In this document: positions 1-9,186 of the stretch, piece after piece
How the letters are laid out: every line of letters begins with the position of its first letter
Position numbering within the stretch: the first letter of the stretch is position 1
Assembly: GCF_014279795.1 (NCBI RefSeq)
Contig: NZ_CP047945.1
Span: 2,128,572 to 2,192,571 of the forward strand
Length of the DNA stretch: 64,000 bases
Direction: 5' to 3'
Source: Synechococcus sp. PROS-7-1
GTDB taxonomy: Bacteria > Cyanobacteriota > Cyanobacteriia > PCC-6307 > Cyanobiaceae
Translations under genes and position numbers: made by a program
The notes under the pieces: generated by a model
What the model saw: only the letters and a program-made list of their open reading frames with translations
Database searches by the model: none
Told to the model about the DNA's origin: nothing

Positions 1-369
1 TCCAGCGGAGGTGACGCGCGTCAGGCTGAGCACCGTTCCTGCATCAACCACCATCAAATCGTCACCGCCGCCGGATCGAAGCCAGGCCCCCCATCCGGCG
101 AGAGCACGGTCGATGCCCAGCCAGGGCGGCACATCGTTCAGAGGCACCTGATCAAGCTGAAGTTGCTGGTCACCATGGCGTGAGAATGCAGCAGGGACCT
201 TTCCGACGGCAGCCCACCGATCAGGGACTGAAGCATCCAGCAGTGGTTCAACGATCGGATCGGTGTGGCGAAAACTCCATGGAGATGATTCAGCGCGTTC
301 GGCCCAATGCCAGCGTGAATTACCGATCAGCAGGCATCGCTGGGGACTCACCTCCTCAAATGCCGTCAC
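1..369 (-). CDS. coaX: Type III pantothenate kinase, C-terminus beyond the window edge
   Basis: Would phosphorylate pantothenate, the first step of coenzyme A synthesis, in the cytoplasm. About 123 codons are visible. Near the N-terminus LLIGNSRWHWA matches the phosphate-binding GN(T/S)R motif of CoaX, and VDAGTVLSLTRV just before the edge matches the conserved D-x-G-T block. The start is uncertain. GTG at 369-367 overlaps the cysH stop by 14 nt and has a GGGGTGAT stretch just upstream; GTG at 351-349 directly abuts GAGGAG, which is too close for a ribosome binding site. It is probably translated with cysH. The family call rests on these two motifs and on the frame staying open. Confidence 0.75.
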   Translation of the reverse strand, partial: MTAFEEVSPQRCLLIGNSRWHWAERAESSPWSFRHTDPIVEPLLDASVPDRWAAVGKVPAAFSRHGDQQLQLDQVPLNDVPPWLGIDRALAGWGAWLRSGGGDDLMVVDAGTVLSLTRVTSAG

Positions 370-1108
370 CCATCACCCCAGGCACGTGAATGCCGCACTC
401 CTGTCTCTGGCCACCAAACCGGGTGCTGCGTCCCTCGGCATCCACACCGTCTGGAGCACTGGAATGCCAATCACCAACGGTGGAATAGCCCTGATCAAAG
501 AGAGGATGCTGGGGCAACTCGTGCTCCTGCATGTAATAGAAGATGTCTCTGTTGGTCCAATGCAGGAGCGGCCTCAGGGAGAGGCGACCACGAATCGGAT
601 CAAGCACCGTCATCGTGCTTCTCAGGTCGGTCTGTCCGCTGCGCACCCCACTCCCCCAGCAGCGCACAGCGTGGCGATCGAGAGCGCTCTCGAGGGGATC
701 AACTTTGCGTAGGCGCAAGTAGAGATCAAGGTCACTGTCGCTTCCTGTTTCCCAAAGTCGCCCGTGAAGGGCCTCCATCCTTGCTGGGGAAAGAGACGAC
801 TGAACAACGACGGGTTCGAGGCCGAGACGGTCGCAGAGGGTTTCGGCGTAGCGATAGGTCTCTGGGGGTAAATAGCCGGTATCCACCCAGATCACCGGCA
901 CCGATTCAGCGCCTGGCAAGCCTGCCAGCATGTGTAAGAGCACGGACGACTGGATCCCGAAGCTCGTGGTCATTGCGAATCCCGACCCGAATTGCTCCCG
1001 CGCCCACTGCAACCGCTGCGCAGGCTCCAGTGCCTCAAGCGCCTCCCTCTGAAGCGTCAGCTGGGCGGATTCACCGCCGGAGTCCAAGCCGGCGGCAGCG
1101 CTAGTCAT
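356..1108 (-). CDS. cysH: Phosphoadenylyl-sulfate (PAPS) reductase
   Basis: Reduces PAPS to sulfite in assimilatory sulfate reduction, normally with thioredoxin as donor. With the start at MTSAAAG the protein is 250 aa, the usual family size; the open frame continues upstream to 1210 but that extension looks unconserved. Visible blocks are SFGIQSSV (about residue 49, nucleotide-binding), WVDTGYLPPETY (about 74-86), LRKVDPL, and the catalytic ECGIH with Cys238 near the C-terminus. The CC pairs that bind a 4Fe-4S cluster in APS reductases are absent, so PAPS is the likely substrate. The gene runs into coaX and is divergent from the type II NADH dehydrogenase, with an 89-bp gap. Confidence 0.9.
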   Translation of the reverse strand: MTSAAAGLDSGGESAQLTLQREALEALEPAQRLQWAREQFGSGFAMTTSFGIQSSVLLHMLAGLPGAESVPVIWVDTGYLPPETYRYAETLCDRLGLEPVVVQSSLSPARMEALHGRLWETGSDSDLDLYLRLRKVDPLESALDRHAVRCWGSGVRSGQTDLRSTMTVLDPIRGRLSLRPLLHWTNRDIFYYMQEHELPQHPLFDQGYSTVGDWHSSAPDGVDAEGRSTRFGGQRQECGIHVPGVMGDGI

Positions 1109-1197
1109 CGGAATGATGCCGTTCCTCATCAGTGCATTCTCATACGCCGGGGTGACCGGGGGCCTGCCTAAGGTCGGAGCAAGAACATGCGGATCCA

Positions 1198-2373
1198 TTG
1201 ACGCAAGCACCCAATCCGCAGGAGCACCCGATCCTCGTGGTTGGCGGAGGATTCGCAGGGCTATCCACCCTGCAAGCGTTCAGCAGGGTGCATCCCCGCC
1301 CACCCCTCGTCTTGATCGAACCCCGATCAAGGTTCGTCTTTGTCCCCCTCCTCTACGAACTGTTCAGCGGGGAGCTGCAGGGATGGGAAGTCGCCCCCGA
1401 CTACGGGCAACTCTTGCAAGGGCGGGGGATCAGCCACATTCAGGACTCGGTCTGCTCCGTCAACCTTGAAGATCACGTCGTCACAACAGCAGGTGGTCAC
1501 CAGTTGCCCTACAGCCAACTGGTGCTGGCCACTGGAGCAGTGCCGGATGACTTCGGAATCCCTGGCGTCCGCGAGCACGCCTTGCGCTTCCATGCCTTGG
1601 AAGACCTTCCGCCACTTCATGCGCGCTTGAGAGACCTGCGCAACCGTCCCTCCGGAACAAGCACGCTCGTGATTGTTGGGGCTGGTCCCACGGGCGTCGA
1701 ACTCGCGTGCAAACTCGTTGACCTGCTGGAAGGGGCAGCCCGCGTTCATCTCGTTGAACAGGGAGAGCAGATCCTGGCTCGCTCACGGGCCTTCAACCGA
1801 GAGCAAGCTGAGCGCGCCTTGCAAAAACGTGACATCACAGTTCATCTGAAGACACGCGTTCTCAATGTGGTTCCAAATGCTGTGCGATGGAGTGGCGTTG
1901 ACGGCGAGATGGAGCAGCCCCACGACGGTCTGATCTGGACGGCAGGCAGTCGGCCCAACATCCCTGATTTGCTGCCTTCCGTTGCACCTCATCACAAGCG
2001 CCTGCCCGTGGATGGAAGCCTGCGACTTCTTGGCCAACCCGACGTTCTTGTCCTTGGAGACATTGCCAGACAGCACTCCATCGACGAAGGTCAATCTCCC
2101 TGGCCCTTATCGGCGCAGGTCGCTATCCAGCAAGGGCAAGCCGCGGCCCGCAGCCTCCAGGCACGTCGGGACGGCAACACTCCAGATCCCTTTGTTTTTC
2201 AGGATCTCGGTGAAATGCTCAGCCTGGGGATCGGCGACGCCACACTCACCGGTATGGGTGTCACCTTGGCAGGGCCCCTTGCCTTCAACTTGAGGCGCTT
2301 GGCGTACCTCACCCGCATGCCAGGACTTTCACTCGGACTCCGCTCTGCAGGGGCCTGGTTGTTCAGCTCTTGA
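1198..2373 (+). CDS. Type II NAD(P)H dehydrogenase (NDH-2 family flavoprotein)
   Basis: Single-subunit, non-proton-pumping NAD(P)H:quinone oxidoreductase family, peripheral on the membrane face. There are two Rossmann folds. VVGGGFAGLS (residues 14-23) binds FAD, and VIVGAGPTGVELA (about 158-170) binds NAD(P)H. LVLATGA (about 108-114) and LVLGDIA (about 284-290) are the usual FAD-contact motifs. Length 391 aa is normal. C-terminal residues after 340 are moderately hydrophobic, consistent with membrane association. It is the first gene of a plus-strand run; its TGA overlaps the TTG start proposed for hflX. Cyanobacterial NDH-2 proteins are often proposed as redox sensors rather than major electron carriers, so the exact role is open. 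Confidence 0.85.
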   Translation: MTQAPNPQEHPILVVGGGFAGLSTLQAFSRVHPRPPLVLIEPRSRFVFVPLLYELFSGELQGWEVAPDYGQLLQGRGISHIQDSVCSVNLEDHVVTTAGGHQLPYSQLVLATGAVPDDFGIPGVREHALRFHALEDLPPLHARLRDLRNRPSGTSTLVIVGAGPTGVELACKLVDLLEGAARVHLVEQGEQILARSRAFNREQAERALQKRDITVHLKTRVLNVVPNAVRWSGVDGEMEQPHDGLIWTAGSRPNIPDLLPSVAPHHKRLPVDGSLRLLGQPDVLVLGDIARQHSIDEGQSPWPLSAQVAIQQGQAAARSLQARRDGNTPDPFVFQDLGEMLSLGIGDATLTGMGVTLAGPLAFNLRRLAYLTRMPGLSLGLRSAGAWLFSS

Positions 2374-4076
2374 AGCAGGCCCACCTAGCAGGACGCACGC
2401 GCGGCCTCAGGCCATCCCAGCTACGTCAGCTGGAAAGGCTCAGCCACCGGCGTCATCCGCAGAACGTTGGCGCCGATCTGTTCACCCTCGAGCGTCTGGC
2501 TGAACTCACCCTCGAACTCAAGCAGTCTCTGCATCTTCTGATCGATGCACGCGGCGTGAGCAGGCTGCTTTGGGTTGGCCCCCTAGGAGAGTCCGATCGG
2601 CTTGATGGCCATCTTTCCGGAGGAACGCGACGCCGCCAGCGTTGGCGTTTGGTGAGTGCATTGCCAGGCACACAAGGAGTGGATCTCAAACCGGAAGGAC
2701 GCGAGGCCGTTGTCGCGTTGGATGTTGCCCCCAGCATCTGGCTTCGGCTCCAAGCAGCCGCCACCACTTCAGGAACGCGACCTGCAGCGATCTGGCGCAC
2801 CGATGCCTCTGCCGCGATCGGCTGGCGATGTGATGCCATCAACGCGCTGTCTGCGCTCTGTGCAGCTGAAACGACGGAGCCCATTTCCGAGCTGTCCGGT
2901 GATGAGAAAACTATCGACCCGCCTGGTCAACAGGAGGAACGCGTCCTGCTGCTGACACTGATTGGCGCAGACCCTGACGTCAATGAGCGCGAGCTCGCTG
3001 AACTCGAGGGGCTGACACGCAGTGCCGGTGCCTGCCCCGTGGCGGTGTGTCGTCAGCGCCTCGGCCAGATCAATCCACAGACTCTCTGGGGAACGGGAAA
3101 ACTCCAGGAGGCTGCCATTGATGTGCGCCGCCATACTGCGTCTCTCGTGATCACAGACAGAGAACTAACCCCCGTGCAATCCAGAAACCTCGAGCGGCTT
3201 CTGGATTGCCCTGTGATGGACCGCAGCGAACTCATTTTGGATATTTTCGCCCAGCGCGCAACGAGCGCGGCCGGCCGACTTCAGGTGGAGCTGGCCCAAC
3301 TGCGCTACAGGCTTCCACGCCTGGCCGGCCGCGGTCTCAGCCTGTCGCGCCAAGGAGGTGGCATCGGCACCCGGGGACCGGGGGAAACCCAACTCGAGAA
3401 AGACCGCCGTGCCATCAGCCGCCGCATCGAGCATCTGGGCCGGGAATTGCGGCAGCTGGGGGCGCATCGCGCCCGGCTGCGGCAACAGCGCAGCACGCTT
3501 CCGAGAGTTGCGCTGGTGGGCTACACCAATGCTGGAAAGTCATCGCTTCTCAATGCGCTCTGCGCCCTTGATCAAGAGCGTGCTGTGGAAGCGAAAAACA
3601 GTCTCTTTGCAACGCTGGACCCCACCACCAGGCGGTTGTGTCTTCCGCAATCAGGCTCTGCCCCCAAAGAGCTTCTGATCACTGACACAGTCGGATTCAT
3701 TCGAGAGCTGCCCGGACCATTGCTGCAAGCGTTCATGGCCACGCTTGAAGAAACCCGAGAAGCCGATCAGCTTCTTCTGGTGGTGGATCTCGGAGATCCG
3801 GACTGGCAAGGCCAACTGAGTGCCGTGCATTCCATTCTGGATGGGCTGAAGTGCCACCAACCGCGGCAGGTGATCGCCAATCAAATCGATCGCTGCGAAG
3901 CTTCGCAACTCGATTTGATCAGAACGCTTGAACCGCATGCCCTCTATCTGTCAGCAACCCAGGGGACAGGATTGAAAGGTCTGCGAGCATGGCTCGAGCA
4001 AACGTTCTGGGAGACCTCACCAGAACAAGTCTGCGAAGCCCCCTTCCACCAGACCAGCGCACGCGCCCATGGCTGA
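2370..4076 (+). CDS. hflX: GTPase HflX
   Basis: Ribosome-associated GTPase that splits or rescues stalled ribosomes. At 568 aa it is longer than E. coli HflX (about 430) because of an N-terminal extension of roughly 190 residues, a feature I recall from cyanobacterial homologues. The HflX N-domain shows GTGKLQEA (about 241-249) and the glycine-rich linker GIGTRGPGETQLE (about 331-343). The G domain has G1 GYTNAGKSS (about 384), G3 DTVGF (about 438) and G4 NQID (about 504). The start is TTG in a TTGA overlap with the upstream stop, with no strong ribosome binding site, so translational coupling is likely. Its own stop overlaps the next start by 8 nt. Confidence 0.9.
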   Translation: MKQAHLAGRTRGLRPSQLRQLERLSHRRHPQNVGADLFTLERLAELTLELKQSLHLLIDARGVSRLLWVGPLGESDRLDGHLSGGTRRRQRWRLVSALPGTQGVDLKPEGREAVVALDVAPSIWLRLQAAATTSGTRPAAIWRTDASAAIGWRCDAINALSALCAAETTEPISELSGDEKTIDPPGQQEERVLLLTLIGADPDVNERELAELEGLTRSAGACPVAVCRQRLGQINPQTLWGTGKLQEAAIDVRRHTASLVITDRELTPVQSRNLERLLDCPVMDRSELILDIFAQRATSAAGRLQVELAQLRYRLPRLAGRGLSLSRQGGGIGTRGPGETQLEKDRRAISRRIEHLGRELRQLGAHRARLRQQRSTLPRVALVGYTNAGKSSLLNALCALDQERAVEAKNSLFATLDPTTRRLCLPQSGSAPKELLITDTVGFIRELPGPLLQAFMATLEETREADQLLLVVDLGDPDWQGQLSAVHSILDGLKCHQPRQVIANQIDRCEASQLDLIRTLEPHALYLSATQGTGLKGLRAWLEQTFWETSPEQVCEAPFHQTSARAHG

Positions 4077-5871
4077 GCTCAGTGCCGCTCTTCAAAACGG
4101 GGATGCTCAGATCACCCTTGCGGTGCTTGTGCTGGCCGTTGCTCTCTTCATCAGCGGCGTCATTGCTCCCGAGCTAGTGGGGCTGCTCAGCTTGGCGCTG
4201 CTGATGATCGGGGGTGTCCTGACACCCCTTCAAGCGTTGGCCGGGTTTGGGAGCCCCGCCCTGATCACACTGATGGGTCTGTTTGCGGTCTCCGCGGCCC
4301 TTTTCCGCAGCGGAGCCCTCGATCGACTGCGAGAGCAAATCGCATCCGACCGGATCCGCTCCCCCCGCCGACTGATCGCGCTGCTCGGTCTGGTGGTGGC
4401 ACCCGTGTCCGGGGTCGTGCCCAACACACCAGTTGTAGCCACTCTTCTCCCAGTCCTGGAGGCTTGGTGCCGGCGACGGCGGGTGGCGCCATCGAGGGTG
4501 CTGCTCCCCCTGTCCTTCGCCACCCTGCTGGGGGGGACCCTGACCCTGCTTGGCAGCTCGGTGAATCTGCTGGCAAGCGACATCAGTGAACAGCTTGGAT
4601 ATGGGCCGCTTCAACTCTTCAGCTTCACAAGCATCGGAATTCCTGTGTGGCTTACAGGAGTTGCCTACATGCTCCTGGCCCCCCGGGGACTCCTACCTGA
4701 TCGCGGACTCGAGGCCAATTCGCTGACGCCCGATCAGAACCTTGAGGGTTACTTCACTGAAGTCACCATCCCGGGCAGCTCAAGCCTTGTGGGTCAAACA
4801 CTCCGCCACAGCAGGCTGCAGAGGCGATTTGATGTGGATGTTCTCGAGCTGCAGCGGGAGGGAGAACGGCTGATGCCTCCCCTCGCTGATCGCCAACTGG
4901 AGGCGGGTGATCGACTCCTGCTGAGGATCACACGCCATGACCTCCTGCGGCTTCAGCAGGATGAAACAGTTTTGTTAGCCGCAGATTCCCTGGCCCATCC
5001 CCCTGAGGAAGGGGGACAGACGATGGTTGAAGTCCTGCTCCCCTCTGGCTCAACACTGGCAGGTGCCAGTTTGCGCGAACTGCGTTTTCGCCAGCGTTAC
5101 AACGCAACAGTTTTGGCCCTGCGCCGCGGCCAGCAGACCGTCCAGGAGCGACTTGGACAAGCCGTTCTCAAAGAAGGCGATGTGCTCCTGATTCAAGCGC
5201 CAGTGGATGCCATTCGAGGCCTGCAGTCCAACCATGATCTCCTCGTTCTGGACGAGCTGGAAAACGACCTGCCAACGGTTCGCCGCAAGCCGCTGTCAAT
5301 CGCAATTACTGCCGGCATGCTGTTGCTGCCAACACTGACATCCATTCCACTCGTGGCCTCAGTGCTTCTCGCTGTGGTGCTGATGGTGATTGGAGGTTGT
5401 CTGCGCTCTGGGGAGATGCTGCGATCGATCCGTCTGGATGTGATCCTGCTCTTGGGAGCGCTCCCAAGCTTCAGTGTGGCCATGCAGCGCACAGGCCTTG
5501 CCGATGGACTGGCCGCCTCCCTGCGTGTGCTTTTGGTGAACTGGCCTGATTACGGCGCCTTGCTTGTGATTTTCCTCAGCACCACGCTGCTCACGGAAGT
5601 CCTCAGCAACGCCGCATCCGTCGCCCTGCTGATTCCAGTGGCGACCCAACTGGCCGCCCCCCTCAACCTGCCGCCCCAAGCCCTTCTGCTCACTGTTCTC
5701 TTCGGAGCAAGCCAGTCCTTCCTCACACCGATGGGATATCAAACCAATCTGATGGTGTTCGGACCAGGGCGTTACCGCTTCTTTGACGTGGCCCGCTACG
5801 GACTGGGACTCACAGTTTTGATGACCCTGCTCGTGCCTTGGCTGATCCTCAACCAGATGGGGGGCGCATGA
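4069..5871 (+). CDS. SLC13/DASS-type anion:Na+ symporter with two RCK_C (TrkA-C) domains
   Basis: Inner-membrane carrier of the divalent anion/Na+ symporter superfamily; sulfate or dicarboxylate is likely but not decided by sequence. Length 600 aa. Two hydrophobic halves surround a soluble middle (about residues 220-400) holding two RCK_C-like repeats, recognisable from GSSLVGQTL and GSTLAGASL. Family hairpins are LLGSSVNLLAS (about 165) and SQSFLTPMGYQTNLMV (about 555), matching the SNT-like signature of DASS transporters. The start overlaps hflX by 8 nt and the stop overlaps ktrB as ATGA. Co-transcription with a Na+-dependent K+ transporter suggests a shared link to Na+ or osmotic balance. 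Confidence 0.85.
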   Translation: MAELSAALQNGDAQITLAVLVLAVALFISGVIAPELVGLLSLALLMIGGVLTPLQALAGFGSPALITLMGLFAVSAALFRSGALDRLREQIASDRIRSPRRLIALLGLVVAPVSGVVPNTPVVATLLPVLEAWCRRRRVAPSRVLLPLSFATLLGGTLTLLGSSVNLLASDISEQLGYGPLQLFSFTSIGIPVWLTGVAYMLLAPRGLLPDRGLEANSLTPDQNLEGYFTEVTIPGSSSLVGQTLRHSRLQRRFDVDVLELQREGERLMPPLADRQLEAGDRLLLRITRHDLLRLQQDETVLLAADSLAHPPEEGGQTMVEVLLPSGSTLAGASLRELRFRQRYNATVLALRRGQQTVQERLGQAVLKEGDVLLIQAPVDAIRGLQSNHDLLVLDELENDLPTVRRKPLSIAITAGMLLLPTLTSIPLVASVLLAVVLMVIGGCLRSGEMLRSIRLDVILLLGALPSFSVAMQRTGLADGLAASLRVLLVNWPDYGALLVIFLSTTLLTEVLSNAASVALLIPVATQLAAPLNLPPQALLLTVLFGASQSFLTPMGYQTNLMVFGPGRYRFFDVARYGLGLTVLMTLLVPWLILNQMGGA

Positions 5872-7280
5872 AGCCGATGCCTCTACCCAAGGCCATTCAC
5901 CGAACCCAGGCCTGGTATCGACGCCTCTCCGTGCCTCAGTTCACGGTGGTGACGGGCCTGCTGGTGATCACCACCGGAACGTTTCTTCTGGCAAGCCCCG
6001 TTTGCTCAGCCACCACTGTGGGGCTCTGGGAAGCGCTTTTCACAGCAACGTCCGCCGTCACGGTGACTGGACTGACGGTGATCGACGTCGGTCGCGACTT
6101 AACACCCTTCGGCCAAGGGGTGTTGGCTTTCATGATTCTCGTGGGCGGACTGGGATTGATGGCCATCACCACCTTTCTGCAGGGATTCGTGGTGCGTGGG
6201 GCCTCCCTTCGCCGAAGACTGGATCGGGGGCAGACATTGGATCAATTCGGCGTCGGCGGCATCGGCAGCACCTTTAGAAGCATTGCGCTCACGGCAGCCG
6301 TGCTGATCCTGATGGGAGCTTTTGTGCTTTACACCTTCGGATTCTCAGATCTGCCTGCGGGAGGTTCCAGGGCCTGGGCGGCTCTCTTTCACAGCATTTC
6401 CGCCTACAACAATGCAGGCTTTGGCCTTTGGAGCGACAGCCTCGAGGGCTACCGGACCAATCGCGTGGTCAATGCGGTGATCATGCTTCTGATCGTGTTG
6501 GGAGGCTTGGGATGGCGAGTGACCAACGATCTCTGGAGCAACAGGCAACGGCTTAAACGTCGAAACCTGAGTCTTCACACCAGGCTTGTGCTCCGCACAT
6601 CAGCGCTCCTGATCCTGATCGGCATGGTTGGACTGACGCTGACTGAATCCCTTTCCAAAGGCCACGCCCTCACCACCATGGGCTGGCAGGAGAGAGTGAT
6701 GAGTACGTTGTTTAGCTCAGTGAGTGCCCGCACAGCAGGTTTCACAACAGTGCCTCTGTCGATCCAGAGCATTTCGGATTCAGGCCTGCTGCTCCTGATG
6801 ACGCTGATGTTCATCGGTGCCAGTCCCGGAGGGACTGGCGGGGGCATCAAAACCACCACGGTGGCTGCATTAATGGCCACAACCCGCTCCACCCTCCGCG
6901 GCCACGATGATGTTGTGATCCGTCATCGCCAGATTCCCGACAAGGTGGTGCTGAGGGCTGTGAGCATCACGGTGGCCTCCCTGCTGTTCGTGCTGATGAT
7001 GGCCCTGCTACTCGCTCTGATCAGTGACCCCACGGGCGAAGACCCGCTGTCGTTTCTGGAACTGATGTTCACATGCATCTCTGCCTTCGCCACGGTGGGC
7101 CTCGATCTCGGCGTGACCGAACAACTCGGTCACCTTGGGCAGCTGATCTTGGTCGTGGGTATGTTCGTAGGCCGGCTCGGCATCCTGCTCTTGCTCAGCG
7201 CCATCTGGGAAAGCTTCGAGCACAACCAAATCCAACGCCAAAATCGTGTTGGTTATCCCCGTGAGGATCTCTATGTCTGA
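5868..7280 (+). CDS. ktrB: Potassium uptake protein KtrB, Na+-dependent K+ channel-like subunit
   Basis: Membrane subunit of the Ktr K+ uptake system (SKT superfamily), important for salt and osmotic acclimation. Four M1-P-M2 repeats can be followed through their selectivity-filter loops: TSAVTVTGLT (about 61-70), ISAYNNAGFG (about 180), SARTAGFTT (about 280) and SAFATVGLD (about 400). Each filter keeps its glycine. In repeat 3 the stretch GASPGGTGGGIKT corresponds to the gating loop region of KtrB. The chosen start MKPMPLPK forms an ATGA overlap with the upstream stop; an alternative in-frame start 30 nt earlier lies inside the previous gene. 470 aa is normal. It is followed 24 nt later by ktrA. 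Confidence 0.93.
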   Translation: MKPMPLPKAIHRTQAWYRRLSVPQFTVVTGLLVITTGTFLLASPVCSATTVGLWEALFTATSAVTVTGLTVIDVGRDLTPFGQGVLAFMILVGGLGLMAITTFLQGFVVRGASLRRRLDRGQTLDQFGVGGIGSTFRSIALTAAVLILMGAFVLYTFGFSDLPAGGSRAWAALFHSISAYNNAGFGLWSDSLEGYRTNRVVNAVIMLLIVLGGLGWRVTNDLWSNRQRLKRRNLSLHTRLVLRTSALLILIGMVGLTLTESLSKGHALTTMGWQERVMSTLFSSVSARTAGFTTVPLSIQSISDSGLLLLMTLMFIGASPGGTGGGIKTTTVAALMATTRSTLRGHDDVVIRHRQIPDKVVLRAVSITVASLLFVLMMALLLALISDPTGEDPLSFLELMFTCISAFATVGLDLGVTEQLGHLGQLILVVGMFVGRLGILLLLSAIWESFEHNQIQRQNRVGYPREDLYV

Positions 7281-7304
7281 GCGAGGTTCCTTGGAGAGGC
7301 CGTC

Positions 7305-8009
7305 ATGAGGGACTGGTGGAATTGGTCACAGTCCATCGATAGCGACCCACAGAGCTTCGGGATTGTCGGCGTCGGGCGTTTCGGCAGCGCGGTCTGTCGT
7401 CAGCTGATGCAGAACGGCGCTGAAGTGCTGGCCGTCGATCGTTCCTCCAAGGCGATTGAGGAACTACGCCAGCTCGAACCCTCCATCGAAGCCCGGGTGG
7501 TGGATTGCACCGATGAGGAGTCACTGCGTGAAGCAGGCATCCTCGATATGGACACCGTGGTGGTGGCCATCAGTGAACCGATCGAGGCCAGCATTACGGC
7601 CACTCTGATCGCGAAGGACAGCGCAGGAACCCGGGTTCGACAGGTGATTGCAAGAGCCACAAGCGACCTGCACGAGAAGATGCTGAAGCGGGTTGGCGCT
7701 GATCGAGTGGTGTTCCCCTCACGGATGCAGGGTGAACGTTTGGGGATCGAGCTTGTTCGCCCCAATTTGATGGAGCGGCTGGAGCTCGATGAGCATCACT
7801 CGATTGAGGAGATCAAAGTTCCTGAACGCTTTGTGGGCCGGTCACTGCGCGATCTGAATTTACGCAAAAACCACAGGGTGAACGTTCTTGCTGCAGGCCC
7901 TGCAGGGGAACTGCTGGTGAATCCGCCCGCCTCGCACATTCTTCTGAACGGCCATGTGCTGGTCGTCATGGGCCTCACAGAAGACCTTCAGAATCTTCCC
8001 CGAACCTGA
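7305..8009 (+). CDS. ktrA: KtrA, RCK-domain regulatory subunit of the K+ transporter
   Basis: Cytoplasmic ring-forming subunit that gates KtrB according to bound nucleotide (ATP/ADP, NAD(H)). RCK_N shows the Rossmann loop GVGRFG (residues 22-27) and Asp45 at the end of beta-2 in LAVDRS, which contacts ribose. RCK_C occupies roughly residues 160-230, beginning near SIEEIKVPERFVGRSLRDL. Length 234 aa is typical. ATG follows GGAGAGG at good spacing, so the start is secure. It sits 24 nt downstream of ktrB, as in most Ktr operons. Confidence 0.93.
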   Translation: MRDWWNWSQSIDSDPQSFGIVGVGRFGSAVCRQLMQNGAEVLAVDRSSKAIEELRQLEPSIEARVVDCTDEESLREAGILDMDTVVVAISEPIEASITATLIAKDSAGTRVRQVIARATSDLHEKMLKRVGADRVVFPSRMQGERLGIELVRPNLMERLELDEHHSIEEIKVPERFVGRSLRDLNLRKNHRVNVLAAGPAGELLVNPPASHILLNGHVLVVMGLTEDLQNLPRT

Positions 8010-8022
8010 GCAGCTCTCGATC

Positions 8023-9186
8023 ATGCGCGTGCTCGGCTTGATGAGCGGTACCAGTGCCGATGGGGTTGACGCAGCGCTCGCGCAGTTCAAGGGCAGACCT
8101 GCAGCCCCGCGCTGGGATCTGCTGAACACCGCATCGGTGCCCTACCCCTCAGCACTGAGAGAGCGACTGATTCGCATGGCCCAGGGTGAACCCACCAGCG
8201 CCTGCGATCTCTTGGAGATGTCCGAGGCCGTGACTGAGATGCAGGCGGCAGCCGCCCACCTCTGCGATCCTGAGCGCTCAGCATCCTTACTGGGCTGCCA
8301 CGGCCAGACGATCTGGCACCGCCCCCCTGCTCCTTCAAGCAAGCAGTCGAAAGGGTCCGGCCGCAGAGGCGCCAGTTGGCAGATGCTTCAGGCTCCACTC
8401 CTGGCGCACCTGAGCGGTCAACCGGTGATTCATGACTTCCGAGCCGCCGATCTTGCCCTTGGAGGACAAGGCGCACCCTTGGTGCCCATGGCGGATGCCG
8501 CTCTGATAGGTCGCATCGATGGCTGGCGAGGGCTTCTGAATCTGGGTGGCATCGCCAACATCACGCTGATCCCACCAAACACCGGGCCAGATCGCCATCA
8601 CCCCGTGCTGGGCTGGGATTGCGGTCCGGCCAATACCTTGATGGACCTGGCTATCACTCGTCTCAGCAAAGGGAAAGACACATTCGACCTGGATGGAGCA
8701 CTGGCGGGCCGCGGGACCATTTCCGAGGAAAAGCTCGAGCGATGGCTTCAGGAGCCATATTTCCTGAGCTCCCCGCCGAAATCCACGGGACGGGAAGTCT
8801 TCGGGCAGGACGATCTCAACCGGCGACTCCAACAGCTGGAAACCCATGCACCCGCAGACCAGCTAGCCACCCTCACCGCCTTCAGCGCCGCTGTGGTGGC
8901 ACAGGATCTGCGGCGGCTGGCATCAACAGGCCAGCCTTTACCCGTGGAGCTACTGGTTGCGGGCGGGGGCTGCCGGAATCGAACCTTGATGCGTCAGCTG
9001 AGGCAGCGGTGCCTTGGGGTACACATTCGCCCGAGCAGTGAATTGAATCTGCCGACCCAGTTCCGCGAAGCACTCGTCTTTGCGCTTCTGGCCTGGTGGC
9101 ACCACTGCGGCCACCCCGGCAATGCTCCTGCGATTACTGGTGCATCGAAGGCGACTGTTCTCGGGCTTCGGGCCGACCCTGCCTGA
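8023..9186 (+). CDS. anmK: 1,6-anhydro-N-acetylmuramic acid kinase
   Basis: Phosphorylates anhydroMurNAc released during peptidoglycan turnover, giving MurNAc-6-phosphate for recycling. Hallmarks are the N-terminal GLMSGTSADGVD (residues 5-16), CHGQTIWH (about 88), HDFRAADLALGGQGAPLVP (about 136-154), LNLGGIANIT, GWDCGPANTLMD, and the C-terminal VAGGGCRNRTLM. Start MRVLGLMSG is 13 nt after the ktrA stop; the open frame extends upstream inside ktrA but the motif fixes this start. Length 387 aa is normal. NagZ, another muropeptide recycling enzyme, is encoded near 47-49 kb. Confidence 0.93.
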   Translation: MRVLGLMSGTSADGVDAALAQFKGRPAAPRWDLLNTASVPYPSALRERLIRMAQGEPTSACDLLEMSEAVTEMQAAAAHLCDPERSASLLGCHGQTIWHRPPAPSSKQSKGSGRRGASWQMLQAPLLAHLSGQPVIHDFRAADLALGGQGAPLVPMADAALIGRIDGWRGLLNLGGIANITLIPPNTGPDRHHPVLGWDCGPANTLMDLAITRLSKGKDTFDLDGALAGRGTISEEKLERWLQEPYFLSSPPKSTGREVFGQDDLNRRLQQLETHAPADQLATLTAFSAAVVAQDLRRLASTGQPLPVELLVAGGGCRNRTLMRQLRQRCLGVHIRPSSELNLPTQFREALVFALLAWWHHCGHPGNAPAITGASKATVLGLRADPA

